Shown here: in pieces, positions 38,539 through 48,462 of the stretch
Position numbering within the stretch: position 1 is the first letter of the stretch
Layout of the letters: each line of letters opens with the position of its first letter
Assembly (NCBI GenBank): GCA_003281365.1
Contig: QCCF01000003.1
Coordinates: 62,001-126,000 of the forward strand
Source of the DNA: Prochlorococcus sp. AG-347-K18
Lineage (GTDB): Bacteria; Cyanobacteriota; Cyanobacteriia; PCC-6307; Cyanobiaceae
Direction of reading: 5' to 3'
DNA length: 64,000 bases
Translations under genes and position numbers: made by a program
The notes under the pieces: model-generated
What the model was told of the DNA's origin: nothing
The model's input: the letters and a program-made list of their open reading frames with translations, nothing else
The model's database searches: none

Positions 38539-40104
38539 TCAAGATATTTGTCTCGTTTTCCTATTTCTTATTAATTTTGATAATTCATCACCTATTGCAG
38601 ATGCATCTGACCCCTTTTTACACTTTGATGCTGCAAATGAATGTAAAAGTACGTATTTGGCAAAAAATTCAGTTGTTATATTTCTACTGAAGCTTAAATC
38701 AATCGCAGAACTACCAGCTACAAATCCAGATAAAAGATCTCCCAATCCAGCTCTGGCTGTCTGAGAGTCAGTCCCAAATAGTTGCCATGCTTTTATTTTG
38801 TCAGCCACAGTACTGTTAGCTCCCTTTAACAACACACTTACATTAAATTCTTTTGCTGCATTAAGAGCTAGTTCAACATTATTCCGACCTTTGATATTAG
38901 GAAATAATCTTGAAAACTCTTTGCTATGAGGTGTAATCCATGTATGGGATTTCCTTTCTAAAAAAAAATTTGATCCTAATTTAGATTCCGAAATTCTATT
39001 GAGTGCATCTGCATCTAAGATTAATAATCCTTTGAAATTTAATAAAAAATCTTTTGATTTTTGCCAATCATCATTATCAATACCTATTCCTGGGCCAACA
39101 GCTAATGAATCATATTCACTTAGATCAATATTTTTTAATGCACTACATAGAGATGCATTACCAGTTTGATTACAATTCATAGTTTCTTTTAAAACTATTT
39201 CTGGGGCGACTTGCCAAATAGTCTCAGCAACTATCTTGGGCAGGACTGCTGAGATATAACCTGCGCCGCTCGATATTGCCCCTTTTAAAGCTAAGTATGC
39301 AGCTCCTGGATATTTTTCACTTCCTGCAATTACTAATGTTCTTCCTCTTTTATATTTGTTAAGATTTTTTGGTAAAGCAGGTAAATCAATATTTTTTAAA
39401 TCTTTGTAAGTTATCTTAAATATCTTTTTCTCAACTTTAAATAATTTACTTGTTGGCAAGCCAATATCGATGTGATGCAATTCCCCAATAAAAGGCAAAG
39501 CAGAATCTTGCATTAACCCAATCTTATTAAGACCAATAGCTAGGGTAAAATCTGCCTTTACTGCGTCTTCTAAAAAAGGCTCTCCTTTATCAGGACATAA
39601 TCCTGTTGGAATATCAATACTTATTACCTTTCCAGATTTTTTATGAAATTTCTGATTAAACAGTTTAATTAATTTATTATCAACTTTTCTTTTTTGATTA
39701 TTACCAAAAACTGCATCAATCCAAAGATCTTTCCCATTTGTATCAGGAGGCTCTACTAATTTTGTGACCCCAAGAGATGTAAGATAATTAAGGTGGTTAT
39801 TTGTTAGTGTTTTTTTTATCGGGAATGGATACCATACCTGAACATAAAAACCTTTCAAAAAAAGCTCTCTAGCTATTACTGCGCCATCCCCGCCATTATG
39901 CCCAGGACCTATAAAAACAGTTATTCCATTCTTGAGAAGAGGTTTCTTTTTTAAGAGCCATCTACTAATTTGGATACCAGCTTTTTCCATCAATGCTTCT
40001 TGTGGCATTCCATCAGAAAACATTTCTTTCTCTACTATCAACATTTGCTTTGAATCAACAATTAAATGTTTAGAATCAATTGTTGGCCATACAATTTCGT
40101 TCAT
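38539..40104 (-). CDS. nnrD: bifunctional NAD(P)HX epimerase/dehydratase
   Basis: A 521-residue metabolite-repair enzyme restoring hydrated NAD(P)H. The N-terminal YjeF domain (about 20-215; GPGHNGGDGAVIARELF) is the epimerase (NnrE); the C-terminal domain (about 230-515; LVIAGSEKYPGAAYLALKGA, PGIGIDN, LKGANS, GLGDLLSGFVAG) is the ADP/ATP-dependent dehydratase (NnrD). The final motif carries Leu where GTGD is more common, with the catalytic Asp kept. ATG start at 40104. Divergent from mnmA. Confidence 0.93.
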   Translation of the reverse strand: MNEIVWPTIDSKHLIVDSKQMLIVEKEMFSDGMPQEALMEKAGIQISRWLLKKKPLLKNGITVFIGPGHNGGDGAVIARELFLKGFYVQVWYPFPIKKTLTNNHLNYLTSLGVTKLVEPPDTNGKDLWIDAVFGNNQKRKVDNKLIKLFNQKFHKKSGKVISIDIPTGLCPDKGEPFLEDAVKADFTLAIGLNKIGLMQDSALPFIGELHHIDIGLPTSKLFKVEKKIFKITYKDLKNIDLPALPKNLNKYKRGRTLVIAGSEKYPGAAYLALKGAISSGAGYISAVLPKIVAETIWQVAPEIVLKETMNCNQTGNASLCSALKNIDLSEYDSLAVGPGIGIDNDDWQKSKDFLLNFKGLLILDADALNRISESKLGSNFFLERKSHTWITPHSKEFSRLFPNIKGRNNVELALNAAKEFNVSVLLKGANSTVADKIKAWQLFGTDSQTARAGLGDLLSGFVAGSSAIDLSFSRNITTEFFAKYVLLHSFAASKCKKGSDASAIGDELSKLIRNRKTRQIS

Positions 40105-40150
40105 AATTAGTTCAAAGCAATTGAAGAATTGTTCAAAAATCTAAACTTTC

Positions 40151-41308
40151 ATGTTAAAGACACAAAAGGATAAAAAATTAGAGAACTTTTTTTCTTCTAA
40201 TAATAAAACTAAAAAGAAGAAAAATATTATTGTAGGACTTTCTGGTGGTGTAGATAGTTCCCTTTCAGCTGCTCTTCTTGTAGAAAGAGGTTGGAATGTT
40301 GAGGGACTAACTCTTTGGCTAATGAAAGGAGAAGGTTCCTGTTGTTCTGAAGGATTGGTAGATGCTGCTGGCCTTTGTGAAGATCTGGGAATTAATCATA
40401 AAATAATAGACTCAAGAGAAATTTTCGAAAGAGAGGTAATTAAAAAAACTACTGAAAGCTATGAGAAAGGATTCACTCCACTACCATGTTCGATGTGCAA
40501 CAAGAATGTGAAATTTGAAGAGATGCTTAATTACGCAATAAACAAAAAAGACTTTACTCATATTGCGACTGGACATTACGCAAGGATAAAAAAATCATCT
40601 TATGATGGAACACTTAATTGCAAGAGCTTTATATTTAAGGACTTCATTCTTCTTAGAGGTGCTGATGAAAACAAAGACCAAAGTTATTTTCTTTATTCTC
40701 TTTCACAAGAAGTACTAAGCAGATTAGAATTTCCTCTTGGTGAAATGAAAAAAGAAGAGACAAGAAAAGAAGCCCTGAGATTAGGCCTTAGAACTGCTCA
40801 AAAACCAGAAAGTCAAGATTTATGTTTAGTTGAGCATTATGGATCAATGAAGAGATTTATCGACAAACACATTGAACCTAAAGAAGGAGAAATTGTTCAT
40901 GTAAATGGGAAAGTCCTAGGAAAGCACAATGGTATTCAGCACTTTACAGTAGGCCAAAGAAAAGGTTTGGGCATTGCTTGGCCTGAACCATTATATGTAA
41001 AAAGTTTAGACAGGGTAAAGAACATAGTTTATGTAGCAGATAAAGGTGATCTATTTAATAGAGAAGCAATAATTACTAAGGTTAATTGGGTCTCAATCGA
41101 AGAACCTAAACAAGAGATAGAAGTAGAAGCACAAATCAGATATAGAAGTCATCCTGTAAAAGGAACTTTAATACCTTTGAAAAATTTAGATAATCCAACA
41201 ACAACATTTAAATTAATTTTTGAAGAAAGTCAAAGTGCGGTAACACCCGGACAAGCTGCAGTTTTTTATAAAGGAGAAATTTTATTAGGTGGCGGATTAA
41301 TTAATTAA
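40151..41308 (+). CDS. mnmA: tRNA-specific 2-thiouridylase MnmA
   Basis: Thiolates U34 of tRNAs for Lys, Glu and Gln. The 385-residue protein contains the PP-loop SGGVDSS (31-37), the catalytic Cys in [13 protein letters not shown] and a second Cys in [10 protein letters not shown], and [16 protein letters not shown]. An N-terminal lysine-rich extension of about 20 residues precedes the core. Its last 8 bases overlap the convergent lnt 3' end. Confidence 0.95.
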   Translation: MLKTQKDKKLENFFSSNNKTKKKKNIIVGLSGGVDSSLSAALLVERGWNVEGLTLWLMKGEGSCCSEGLVDAAGLCEDLGINHKIIDSREIFEREVIKKTTESYEKGFTPLPCSMCNKNVKFEEMLNYAINKKDFTHIATGHYARIKKSSYDGTLNCKSFIFKDFILLRGADENKDQSYFLYSLSQEVLSRLEFPLGEMKKEETRKEALRLGLRTAQKPESQDLCLVEHYGSMKRFIDKHIEPKEGEIVHVNGKVLGKHNGIQHFTVGQRKGLGIAWPEPLYVKSLDRVKNIVYVADKGDLFNREAIITKVNWVSIEEPKQEIEVEAQIRYRSHPVKGTLIPLKNLDNPTTTFKLIFEESQSAVTPGQAAVFYKGEILLGGGLIN

Positions 41309-42788
41309 TTTTCCAAAAGAAATTTAATCCCAAAAAAAATATAAACAATAACAAAATAGGTTTATCTCCGAATTTTGTATAGAAGGTCTTGTCGGATGAA
41401 AAATTAGGGAAAACTACTTTATTTTGCTCCACATTTAAATCTAGAAGTTTAATTATTTTCCCATCATCTCTAATTAAACCTGAAGGACCAGTGTTTGATA
41501 CAAGTAGATTATCTTTTTTATTTTCAATGCTTCTCAATCTTGCCAAAGAAAGGAATTGATCATAAAGCTTAGTGGGATAGGGATCTAAATTTGCTGCAGT
41601 TATTATTAGTTTTGCGCCGCTATCAATAGCCTTTCTTATTTTCAATCCATCACTAATTTCATAACAAATAGCCACTGCTAGAGGTTGTGTAAATTTAGGA
41701 TCAAAAAATCTTGAATCAGAACCTGGTTGAATTCCTCCTACTGCAGATAATCCTCTTGAAAAACTATCTAGAAATCTAGGTATTTTTTCACCTAATGGAA
41801 CAAGTCTATTTTTATCGATATATGCGGTAAAAGATTTATCTCCAATTTGAAATCCCAGTAAAGAACTTCTTAATTCATTATTAGTATTTCTGAAACCTCC
41901 TGCAATGGTATTAACCTTAATCCCTTTGGATAAATAAAAATCATTAGATAGAGTTCCTTCAGGAGCAACGAGAAGTTTTACTTGATTGGCTAAAGCATAT
42001 TCTTGAGCAACAGATTGTTTTTCTTTAATAAATTCATCATCTATTTTTAATTTTTCTCTTGTTGATATATTTGTTTGCCAAATTGCCACAGGATAATCAT
42101 AATCTCTTTTAATTGGAGTTGTTAAACCCCCCAAAAGATGTAAGAAAAAAATAATAAAAAGTCCGAAAATAAATATTTTTTTAAAATGAAGTTTTCTTAT
42201 CCATCTACCGTGACTAAAAAATATCCAAAATCCAATCAACATTTGTAATACGCATAAACCACTTGCGCCAATCCATCTTGCCAAACCAGCAAGATAAATA
42301 TCACCTGGGATAAGACTCTCGCCTAAACCTATCCAAAAAAAAGGTGTTTGAGAAAGTATCAATTCACCAATCCCCCAAGTCAAAGATAAAAAAAATACTT
42401 TTACTGTTAAAGGTAATATTTTGATTTTAAAAACACCCTCTTTCCACAGAATAATTTCCACTAATAAACCCCATAAATAAACTAATAACCCACCCAGAAA
42501 AGCACAAAATAATAATATTGAAATGGTGATTATTAAACTTTCAAGCCATGAAAAACCTAACCATGTTAATGGATGAAGATCATAAAGCCAAGAATGACTT
42601 ATCAAGATAAAGAAAAAACCCCAACAAAAATTTGCTATCCTTCTTTCACTACCCTTCCACAAAATAAATAATGATATCGGCATAAAAATCGGCCAAAAAT
42701 GGGTTGCAATAGAAATTCCTCCTAAGATGCCACCTAAACATGGGTAAAAATATTGTTTTAAACTTTTAACTTGAGTTGGGAATAACAA
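41301..42788 (-). CDS. lnt: apolipoprotein N-acyltransferase
   Basis: A 495-residue integral membrane enzyme adding the third acyl chain to lipoproteins. The N-terminal part has about six hydrophobic helices, then a nitrilase-like domain with the catalytic Glu in [11 protein letters not shown], Lys in the GEKIPRFL loop region and Cys in [11 protein letters not shown]; a last helix is near the C-terminus. Start is TTG at 42788. It converges on mnmA with an 8-bp overlap. Confidence 0.9.
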   Translation of the reverse strand: MLFPTQVKSLKQYFYPCLGGILGGISIATHFWPIFMPISLFILWKGSERRIANFCWGFFFILISHSWLYDLHPLTWLGFSWLESLIITISILLFCAFLGGLLVYLWGLLVEIILWKEGVFKIKILPLTVKVFFLSLTWGIGELILSQTPFFWIGLGESLIPGDIYLAGLARWIGASGLCVLQMLIGFWIFFSHGRWIRKLHFKKIFIFGLFIIFFLHLLGGLTTPIKRDYDYPVAIWQTNISTREKLKIDDEFIKEKQSVAQEYALANQVKLLVAPEGTLSNDFYLSKGIKVNTIAGGFRNTNNELRSSLLGFQIGDKSFTAYIDKNRLVPLGEKIPRFLDSFSRGLSAVGGIQPGSDSRFFDPKFTQPLAVAICYEISDGLKIRKAIDSGAKLIITAANLDPYPTKLYDQFLSLARLRSIENKKDNLLVSNTGPSGLIRDDGKIIKLLDLNVEQNKVVFPNFSSDKTFYTKFGDKPILLLFIFFLGLNFFWKIN

Positions 42789-42873
42789 TCTAAAATTTCA
42801 AATTAAATTTAAAATCATCCATTTATTGTACCTTTATTCTGTAGTATTAGTTTTAGTAACTTTCAAAATCTAG

Positions 42874-43446
42874 GTGAAAGAAGTCTTTATCAGTTTTGCA
42901 GTTTTTGTTTTTTGTGTTTCATTAACTATTTTCAGTCAATTTAATTCACCTCAAGTTGTTAATGCTGCTGAATCAGAAAATCAATTAATTCAACAAAAGC
43001 CTCTTGCAAAATCATCAAACATTTCAAATAATAATTTATTTGAACTAGACCCATCAGATCCAAATCCTATACTTTTCGCTATGGCTGAAGAAACACCAAA
43101 AGACAGTAATTCAAGGACTACAGAAAGTGGTCTAATTATTGCAGATATCGTAAATGGGGAAGGAGATGAAGCTAATGCTGGGCAAACAGTTACTGTCAAT
43201 TATACTGGGATTCTAGAAGATGGGACTCAATTTGATACCAGTATAGGAAGAGCTCCATTCAGCTTTCCCTTGGGTGCTGGACGAGTAATAAAAGGTTGGG
43301 ATGAAGGTGTAGCAGGCATGAAAGTTGGAGGTAAAAGAAAATTGACAATACCTCCGGAACTTGGATACGGATCAAGAGGGGCAGGAAATGTTATACCTGC
43401 TAATGCGACTTTAATATTTGAAGTTGAATTATTAAAAGTCAATTAA
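42874..43446 (+). CDS. FKBP-type peptidyl-prolyl cis-trans isomerase
   Basis: A 190-residue exported FKBP. An N-terminal signal peptide (about 1-32, ending VVNAAES) precedes a linker and the FKBP domain from about residue 85: [60 protein letters not shown] and [12 protein letters not shown] at 42874 is the only possible start because TAG directly precedes it. Likely lumenal or periplasmic folding catalyst; lies next to sodN by chance or co-transcription. Confidence 0.93.
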   Translation: MKEVFISFAVFVFCVSLTIFSQFNSPQVVNAAESENQLIQQKPLAKSSNISNNNLFELDPSDPNPILFAMAEETPKDSNSRTTESGLIIADIVNGEGDEANAGQTVTVNYTGILEDGTQFDTSIGRAPFSFPLGAGRVIKGWDEGVAGMKVGGKRKLTIPPELGYGSRGAGNVIPANATLIFEVELLKVN

Positions 43447-43524
43447 ATTAAGTAAGAAAAATATTTAAGACTTTTCAATTTAGTTAATCTCCAAGTAATA
43501 TATATAAAACACTAAATATTTGAA

Positions 43525-43998
43525 ATGTTAAGTAAATTCATCAATTCTTTTCTAGATAAAAAATCACCTATTACAGTCCATGCTCACTGTGATGGACCTT
43601 GTGGTGTTTATGATCCAGCTTCTACGAGAGTTGCTGCTGAAGCAGTTTTATCAATGACAAAAAAACTTATTGCACTAGAAGCTCCTTCTAGCACTGATTC
43701 AGCGGAGTGGGCTGCATACAGTAATACATTTTCTAGATATGTAGCAGTTAAAGAGGAGCAAGCAAAAGAAACAAAAAAAGAAATTCTAATTTTGTGGACA
43801 GATTACTTTAAACCAGTTCACTTAGAAACTTATCCAGACTTACATGAAACCATTTGGAAGGCGGCCAAATTATGCAGTGCATGCAAAGTTAATATTGACT
43901 TAGCTCAAGCTGAAGAACTAATGAGTTATGTAGAAAAGATTCATAATATTTTCTGGGCTTCAAAAGGAAGATCAGACTCTTTTGTAAAAGCTAGTTAA
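43525..43998 (+). CDS. sodN: nickel superoxide dismutase
   Basis: A 157-residue Ni-SOD disproportionating superoxide. After a 20-residue propeptide the mature N-terminus is His21-Cys22-Asp-Gly-Pro-Cys26-Gly-Val-Tyr-Asp, the nickel hook, with ligands His21, Cys22 and Cys26; cleavage between Ala20 and His21 is needed to expose the N-terminal amine ligand. The remaining protein is the four-helix bundle. The putative protease (sodX, 44.0 kb) and a nickel permease gene (44.4 kb, opposite strand) follow. Confidence 0.97.
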   Translation: MLSKFINSFLDKKSPITVHAHCDGPCGVYDPASTRVAAEAVLSMTKKLIALEAPSSTDSAEWAAYSNTFSRYVAVKEEQAKETKKEILILWTDYFKPVHLETYPDLHETIWKAAKLCSACKVNIDLAQAEELMSYVEKIHNIFWASKGRSDSFVKAS

Positions 43999-44006
43999 TT
44001 AGAATT

Positions 44007-44399
44007 ATTTTCAAAAGTTTTTTTGATTTTATTTTATTTTTTTTAGGTTTAAGGAAAACTGCCATTATTAGAGGTAAATCCATGTTACCTAACCTAAGAG
44101 ATGGCGATATTGTATTTTTTAAAAAATATAAAAAGAATAAATCAATACTAAAAAATCGACAAATTGTTATTTTTAATCATCCACGTAAAAATAAAAACGT
44201 AATAAAAAGGATAAATTCAGTAAATCAAAATAATATCGAGGTTCTTGGCGACAATATTGAATTTAGCGAAGATAGTAATAAATTTGGATTAATCAATAAT
44301 GAAAAAATAATTGGCATTGTCACCTCTAAATTAATTATTCCTAAATTTAAAAATTTTTTAATTCAAAAAAACAGAAGCACTTCTTTGAATCCAAAATAA
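44007..44399 (+). CDS. sodX: SodX, nickel-SOD maturation peptidase, non-canonical start
   Basis: An S26-type (LepB-like) peptidase predicted to cleave the SodN propeptide. The first ATG is at 44082 but the catalytic Ser lies immediately before it: the open frame upstream reads ...LGLRKTAIIRGKS then MLPNLRDGDIVFF, where GKSM is the S26 Ser motif; the likely catalytic Lys is in KNVIKRINSV. A hydrophobic segment (FFDFILFFLGL) extends upstream to near the sodN stop. No in-frame ATG, GTG or TTG occurs there; ATT at 44004 or 44007 is proposed, giving about 130 residues. An indel in the T-run at 44037-44044 bringing TTG 44023 in frame is an alternative. It overlaps the nickel permease 3' end by 42 bp. 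Confidence 0.75.
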   Translation: MFKSFFDFILFFLGLRKTAIIRGKSMLPNLRDGDIVFFKKYKKNKSILKNRQIVIFNHPRKNKNVIKRINSVNQNNIEVLGDNIEFSEDSNKFGLINNEKIIGIVTSKLIIPKFKNFLIQKNRSTSLNPK

Positions 44400-45047
44400 T
44401 CCCAATGAAAAAGAAAGCCCTCCTGCTACAGCTATTAATCTTTTAATAAAGTTTTTACTTGCTTTAAAAGTGGTTAAAGATATTAAACAAGTAAAAAGAT
44501 TCATACTTAAAAGTGAACCAATCAAATATGAAATCAGATATAAGCAAGCGCTTGTTAAAGGAAGTGCTAAAGCAGGAAGAACTGCAAGAAAATGTGAACC
44601 TCCAGCTATACCGTGTAGCAAGCCTAAACCTGTCAAAGCATGTGAGTGCTTATTATTATTTTTTTGTTCCTTTACATGAAAGTGAAAGTGATGATGTGCA
44701 ACTCCATTTGCATGCTTATGGGAATGCGAGTGGATACTAAATTGAAAAGAATTTTTTATAGCAAATACTCCAACAATTAGAAGAGAAATTCCAACTAGGA
44801 ATTCGGCAATATTAGAAAATTTGTTTAATGGCGTAATATCCTTAATAAAAATCGCTAGGAAAGCTAACAAAAGTACACCTGAAGAGTGTCCTAAGCCCCA
44901 TGAGAAACTATTTTTAAGAGCTTTTTGGGGATTAATAATCGCTGCTGGTGTCATTGCAATTAGATGATCAGCGCCACTAACAACATGAACAAATCCTGCA
45001 AATATACCTGTTAAAATTACAGCCTGCATATATATATTCAAGTACAA
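44358..45047 (-). CDS. nickel/cobalt permease (NicO/HupE-UreH-like)
   Basis: A 229-residue membrane protein with six to seven hydrophobic helices. The N-terminal GFVHVVSGADHLIAMTP carries the HxxxGxDHL-type motif and the LGHSSGVLLLA segment is family-typical; a central loop is very His-rich (HSHSHKHANGVAHHHFHFH) and probably binds metal. LGLLHGIAGGSHFLAVLP is the second core motif. Adjacent to sodN/sodX, it likely supplies nickel for Ni-SOD (and urease or other Ni enzymes). Convergent with and 42 bp overlapping sodX. ATG start. Confidence 0.85.
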   Translation of the reverse strand: MYLNIYMQAVILTGIFAGFVHVVSGADHLIAMTPAAIINPQKALKNSFSWGLGHSSGVLLLAFLAIFIKDITPLNKFSNIAEFLVGISLLIVGVFAIKNSFQFSIHSHSHKHANGVAHHHFHFHVKEQKNNNKHSHALTGLGLLHGIAGGSHFLAVLPALALPLTSACLYLISYLIGSLLSMNLFTCLISLTTFKASKNFIKRLIAVAGGLSFSLGLFWIQRSASVFLN

Positions 45048-45093
45048 CTCTGTTCATTAAATTTTATAGCACGATTTGAAGTCAAAATTAAAT

Positions 45094-45975
45094 TTAGTTG
45101 AATAATTTCTTGAAAGATTGTTCAATATCAGTTTCTCTCATAAAAGATTCACCAATTAATACTCCCTTGATTCCAATAGATCTAAGCGATTCTAAATCTT
45201 GGGCACAATTAATTCCAGATTCACTTATAGGAATAATATTTTGTTTTAAAAATATATCTGCATATATTTTCATCAATTCTATTGATGTATTTAAATCCGT
45301 TTGAAAAGTCTTTAAGTCCCTATTATTTATTCCAATCAAATTAAAAGATTTTAACTTTATTATCCTTTCTAATTCATTATCGTTATGAACCTCAACAAGA
45401 ACACTCATGTTTAAATTATCAGCTATTTTCTTTAAATAAATTAAATCGTCATCACTTAAAATCGCAGCAATTAATAATATTGCGTCAGCACCAGATACCC
45501 TTGCTTTATAAATCTGATAAGCTGAAATAATAAAATCTTTGCAGAGTAGAGGCAGATTAGTTGATTTCCTTACAGTTTCCAGTATTTCATAACTTCCTTG
45601 AAAAAACCTTTTATCGGTAAGTACTGAAATACATGATGCACCTAATCCTTCATAACAAATTGCTATGTCTTCAGGGTTAAAATCTTTTCTTATAACTCCT
45701 TTACTTGGACTAGCCTTTTTTATTTCAGCAATTACTCCTGGTTTTATTCTTGACTCCAAGATATTTTTATAAAAATCTTTGGGAGCAGGAAGTTTTTCAA
45801 TCTTTTTGATGAGATCTTCTAGAGAGAATTTTTTTTTAAAATTCTTAATTTCAATATCCTTGTGCCACACAATTTCTTCCAGAATATTTTTTGCTTGTGC
45901 TTCTCTATGAGGAACAGCATATTCCAAATTTTCTACCCTAACTGTTGGATTTGGTGGCCTGCGTCTTATCTCCAT
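45094..45975 (-). CDS. trpC: indole-3-glycerol phosphate synthase
   Basis: A TIM-barrel enzyme of tryptophan synthesis. The 293-residue length includes the usual cyanobacterial N-terminal extension ([20 protein letters not shown]). Catalytic and phosphate-binding segments include [66 protein letters not shown] and GVLIGESFM. It lies 12 bp downstream of lpd on the same strand. Confidence 0.96.
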   Translation of the reverse strand: MEIRRRPPNPTVRVENLEYAVPHREAQAKNILEEIVWHKDIEIKNFKKKFSLEDLIKKIEKLPAPKDFYKNILESRIKPGVIAEIKKASPSKGVIRKDFNPEDIAICYEGLGASCISVLTDKRFFQGSYEILETVRKSTNLPLLCKDFIISAYQIYKARVSGADAILLIAAILSDDDLIYLKKIADNLNMSVLVEVHNDNELERIIKLKSFNLIGINNRDLKTFQTDLNTSIELMKIYADIFLKQNIIPISESGINCAQDLESLRSIGIKGVLIGESFMRETDIEQSFKKLFN

Positions 45976-45987
45976 TAATTTTAGATA

Positions 45988-47427
45988 TTATTTTATTTGA
46001 GAGGCCGCTTGTTTATATGCAACCTCAACTACTTCACTAAGAGTGGGATGAGTATGGACTTCTTTAGATAATTTAATTACATCTTGGTTCCTTGAAATAG
46101 CGTTCGAAATTTCTTGAATCAAATCAGCTGCATGTAATCCAAAAATATGAGCGCCTAATACTTTTCCATTATCCTTATTAAAAATCAATTTTAGCATCCC
46201 ATCACTCTCCAATTCAGCTAATGCTTTTGAGTTAGCCTTAAAGAAACTTTTGACGACCCCCAAAGAAAAATTTTCTTTATCCGATATTTCTTTAGCTTCA
46301 GCTTCAGAAAGTCCAACTGAACTTATCTCAGGATGAGTAAAAGTTGCAGCAGGGATACTTTTATAGTTTATTTCGACGTTATCACCGCAAATATTATCAA
46401 CAGCAATGGTACCTTGAGCTGCTGCAGTATGGGCAAGCATTAATTTACCCGTTACATCTCCAACTGCCCAAAGGTTAGGTATTGTTTCCTCACCTTTTTT
46501 TACCCTCATTTGATCATCAATAGGAATGAATCCTTTAACTGTTTCGATACCAACAGACTCAAGATTTAAGTCACCACTATTAGGACTTCTACCAGTTGCA
46601 ACTAGTACAGCGTCAACTTCTAAAGTTTCTACAACTTCTTTAGACTTTGCATCTGTCAGTTCTATTTTTACAGGACATCCTGGTGTTATTTTTGTCGCAA
46701 AGACATTGGATTTTGTATCTATATCTCTTGATTGAATGAGGTTCTTCTTTGCAATTTTTGTAATATCTGGATCAAATGTTGGCATAATATTTTCCAAAGC
46801 CTCGATCATGGTAACTTCACAACCTAGCGCAGTATAAACATCAGCAAATTCCAATCCAATATATCCGCTTCCAATAATAGCTATCCATCTTGGCAGCCAT
46901 TCGAGTTTAACCGCATCATCACTAGTAAATACAGTCCTATTATCCAAAGTTATTCCACGAGGCACAAAAGGAGAAGAACCAGTTGCTATAACAATATCCT
47001 TTGATGTGAAAATTTTATCTATTCCGTTTTTATCCCTAACGCCCACTTTTTGATTTCCTTCAAGTCTTCCAATACCCAAAATAATTTCAACTCCGCTTCT
47101 TTTAAGAGTTTTTGTTAAATTTTCTCTTACATTTAAGACTAAATTATTTGCATGATCTGCAATTTTTGATCTTTCAAACCTCACTGGAGACGTATGAATA
47201 CCAAATTTGGCTAAATGTTCATAATTAGCTATTTCTCTGACCTTTCCACTTGCAGCCAAAAGAGCTTTAGATGGGACACAACCCTTGTTAACACAAGTGC
47301 CACCCATATCAGAAGACTCTATTATCGCGACTTTGAGCCCTTTACCAGCAGCATGTTTGGCTGCATCAAAACCTCCATAACCAGCACCTATAACGATTAG
47401 GTCAAAATCAAAACTTGAATCAGTCAC
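45988..47427 (-). CDS. lpd: dihydrolipoamide dehydrogenase
   Basis: The E3 flavoprotein of 2-oxoacid dehydrogenase and glycine cleavage complexes. At 479 residues it has the FAD motif GAGYGGFDAA, redox-active cysteines in GGTCVNKGCVPSKALL, the NAD-binding GSGYIGLEFADV, and C-terminal HTHPTLSEVV with the active-site His-Glu. Start is GTG at 47427, which overlaps the end of the TrmH-family gene by 8 bp. Confidence 0.96.
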   Translation of the reverse strand: MTDSSFDFDLIVIGAGYGGFDAAKHAAGKGLKVAIIESSDMGGTCVNKGCVPSKALLAASGKVREIANYEHLAKFGIHTSPVRFERSKIADHANNLVLNVRENLTKTLKRSGVEIILGIGRLEGNQKVGVRDKNGIDKIFTSKDIVIATGSSPFVPRGITLDNRTVFTSDDAVKLEWLPRWIAIIGSGYIGLEFADVYTALGCEVTMIEALENIMPTFDPDITKIAKKNLIQSRDIDTKSNVFATKITPGCPVKIELTDAKSKEVVETLEVDAVLVATGRSPNSGDLNLESVGIETVKGFIPIDDQMRVKKGEETIPNLWAVGDVTGKLMLAHTAAAQGTIAVDNICGDNVEINYKSIPAATFTHPEISSVGLSEAEAKEISDKENFSLGVVKSFFKANSKALAELESDGMLKLIFNKDNGKVLGAHIFGLHAADLIQEISNAISRNQDVIKLSKEVHTHPTLSEVVEVAYKQAASQIK

Positions 47428-48292
47428 GTTTATCTATATATTTGGAAGTGTATGCGACTCTTTTTCGTTCTAGTAATAATGGAACTGCAACACAAGCCAC
47501 ATTTAATGATTCTACAAGCTCACTATGCGGAATTGAAATTGTTTCATTAAAAGCTTCTTGAATTTTCTTATGAATACCTTGACCTTCATTGCCCAAAATT
47601 AATGCTGAACGTTTTGTCCAATCAACTTCCCAATAGGGAATTGAAGATTTTATAGGGCTTTTATTATGACTGGAAGTAGAAAAAATATTGAACCCAGCAT
47701 TTGACAATTCAAATAAAGACTTTAATAAAGTATTTATTATTTCTTCTTCAGTTCCCTCAAATCTTTTAAATGGAAGTTGAAAAACGGCACCAGATGATGC
47801 TCTTAATACTTTTTGACTTAATGGATGTGCTCCTCCAGCTAACAAAATTGAATTAACTCCAGCAGCTAGAGCAGTTCTAAAAAGATTACCCATATTCCCA
47901 GGATCTTGAATCCTATCAAGAACAAGTACTAAATCATCGTTTCTATTGAATTTATAGTGGGGTATTGATGAGATTTCGACTAATGCTGCGATGCCATCTG
48001 GGTTAATTATTGAAGTAACTGAAGCTAAAACCTCTTCTGAGACAACCGTTATTAATTTTTGATCAAATTGCTTACTAAGATTTTGATTCTTTATGAGCCA
48101 TTTTTCAGTAACTAAAATTTTAACAGGAGCATTTCTAGACTTTAACAACTCTTCGATCAGATGAGTGCCCTCAATGCAAAAAAAGTCTTTTTCTTTGCGA
48201 GAAGATCCACTTTTAAATGATCTAAATCTTTTAACTAGATTATTGTTCTTACTAGTTATTTTTAAAAAAGTATTTTCTATGAGAATTTCAAT
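47420..48292 (-). CDS. TrmH-family (SpoU) RNA 2'-O-methyltransferase, non-canonical start
   Basis: A SPOUT methyltransferase modifying ribose 2'-OH in rRNA or tRNA. The knot domain has LVLVLDRIQDPGNMGNLFRTALAAG, LILGNEGQGI and SLNVACVAVPLLLERKR. A TTG at 48148 would begin in the middle of the SpoU substrate-binding domain; upstream the same frame encodes its conserved start (NNLVKRFRSFKSGSSRKEKD, then FFCIEGTHLIEELL). That frame has no ATG, GTG or TTG back to a TAG, so ATT at 48290-48292 (or ATT at 48286, ATA at 48280) is the likely start. Target RNA not known. Confidence 0.78.
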   Translation of the reverse strand: MEILIENTFLKITSKNNNLVKRFRSFKSGSSRKEKDFFCIEGTHLIEELLKSRNAPVKILVTEKWLIKNQNLSKQFDQKLITVVSEEVLASVTSIINPDGIAALVEISSIPHYKFNRNDDLVLVLDRIQDPGNMGNLFRTALAAGVNSILLAGGAHPLSQKVLRASSGAVFQLPFKRFEGTEEEIINTLLKSLFELSNAGFNIFSTSSHNKSPIKSSIPYWEVDWTKRSALILGNEGQGIHKKIQEAFNETISIPHSELVESLNVACVAVPLLLERKRVAYTSKYIDKRD

Positions 48293-48462
48293 TTTGTTGT
48301 TATTTACATTCTAATTGGATAAAATTTTTGATCAATTATTTTTTTCATTAATTTCCTGAAAATCAATTACTAAATTTTACTTTTAATTAATATTCAGGAC
48401 AATAAATAGGGTGGACTTACTAATATTAGTTTGTCATGATAAATCTAATAAAATAAGACTTA

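Noticed and set aside
38498..38764. plus-strand ORF of 88 residues
   Set aside because: Mostly antisense to nnrD; its hydrophobic look comes from the opposite strand.
43995..44081. programmed -1 frameshift from sodN into sodX
   Set aside because: The sodX frame has a TAG at 43992-43994, so a shift would have to happen in the last two codons, where no slippery heptamer exists.
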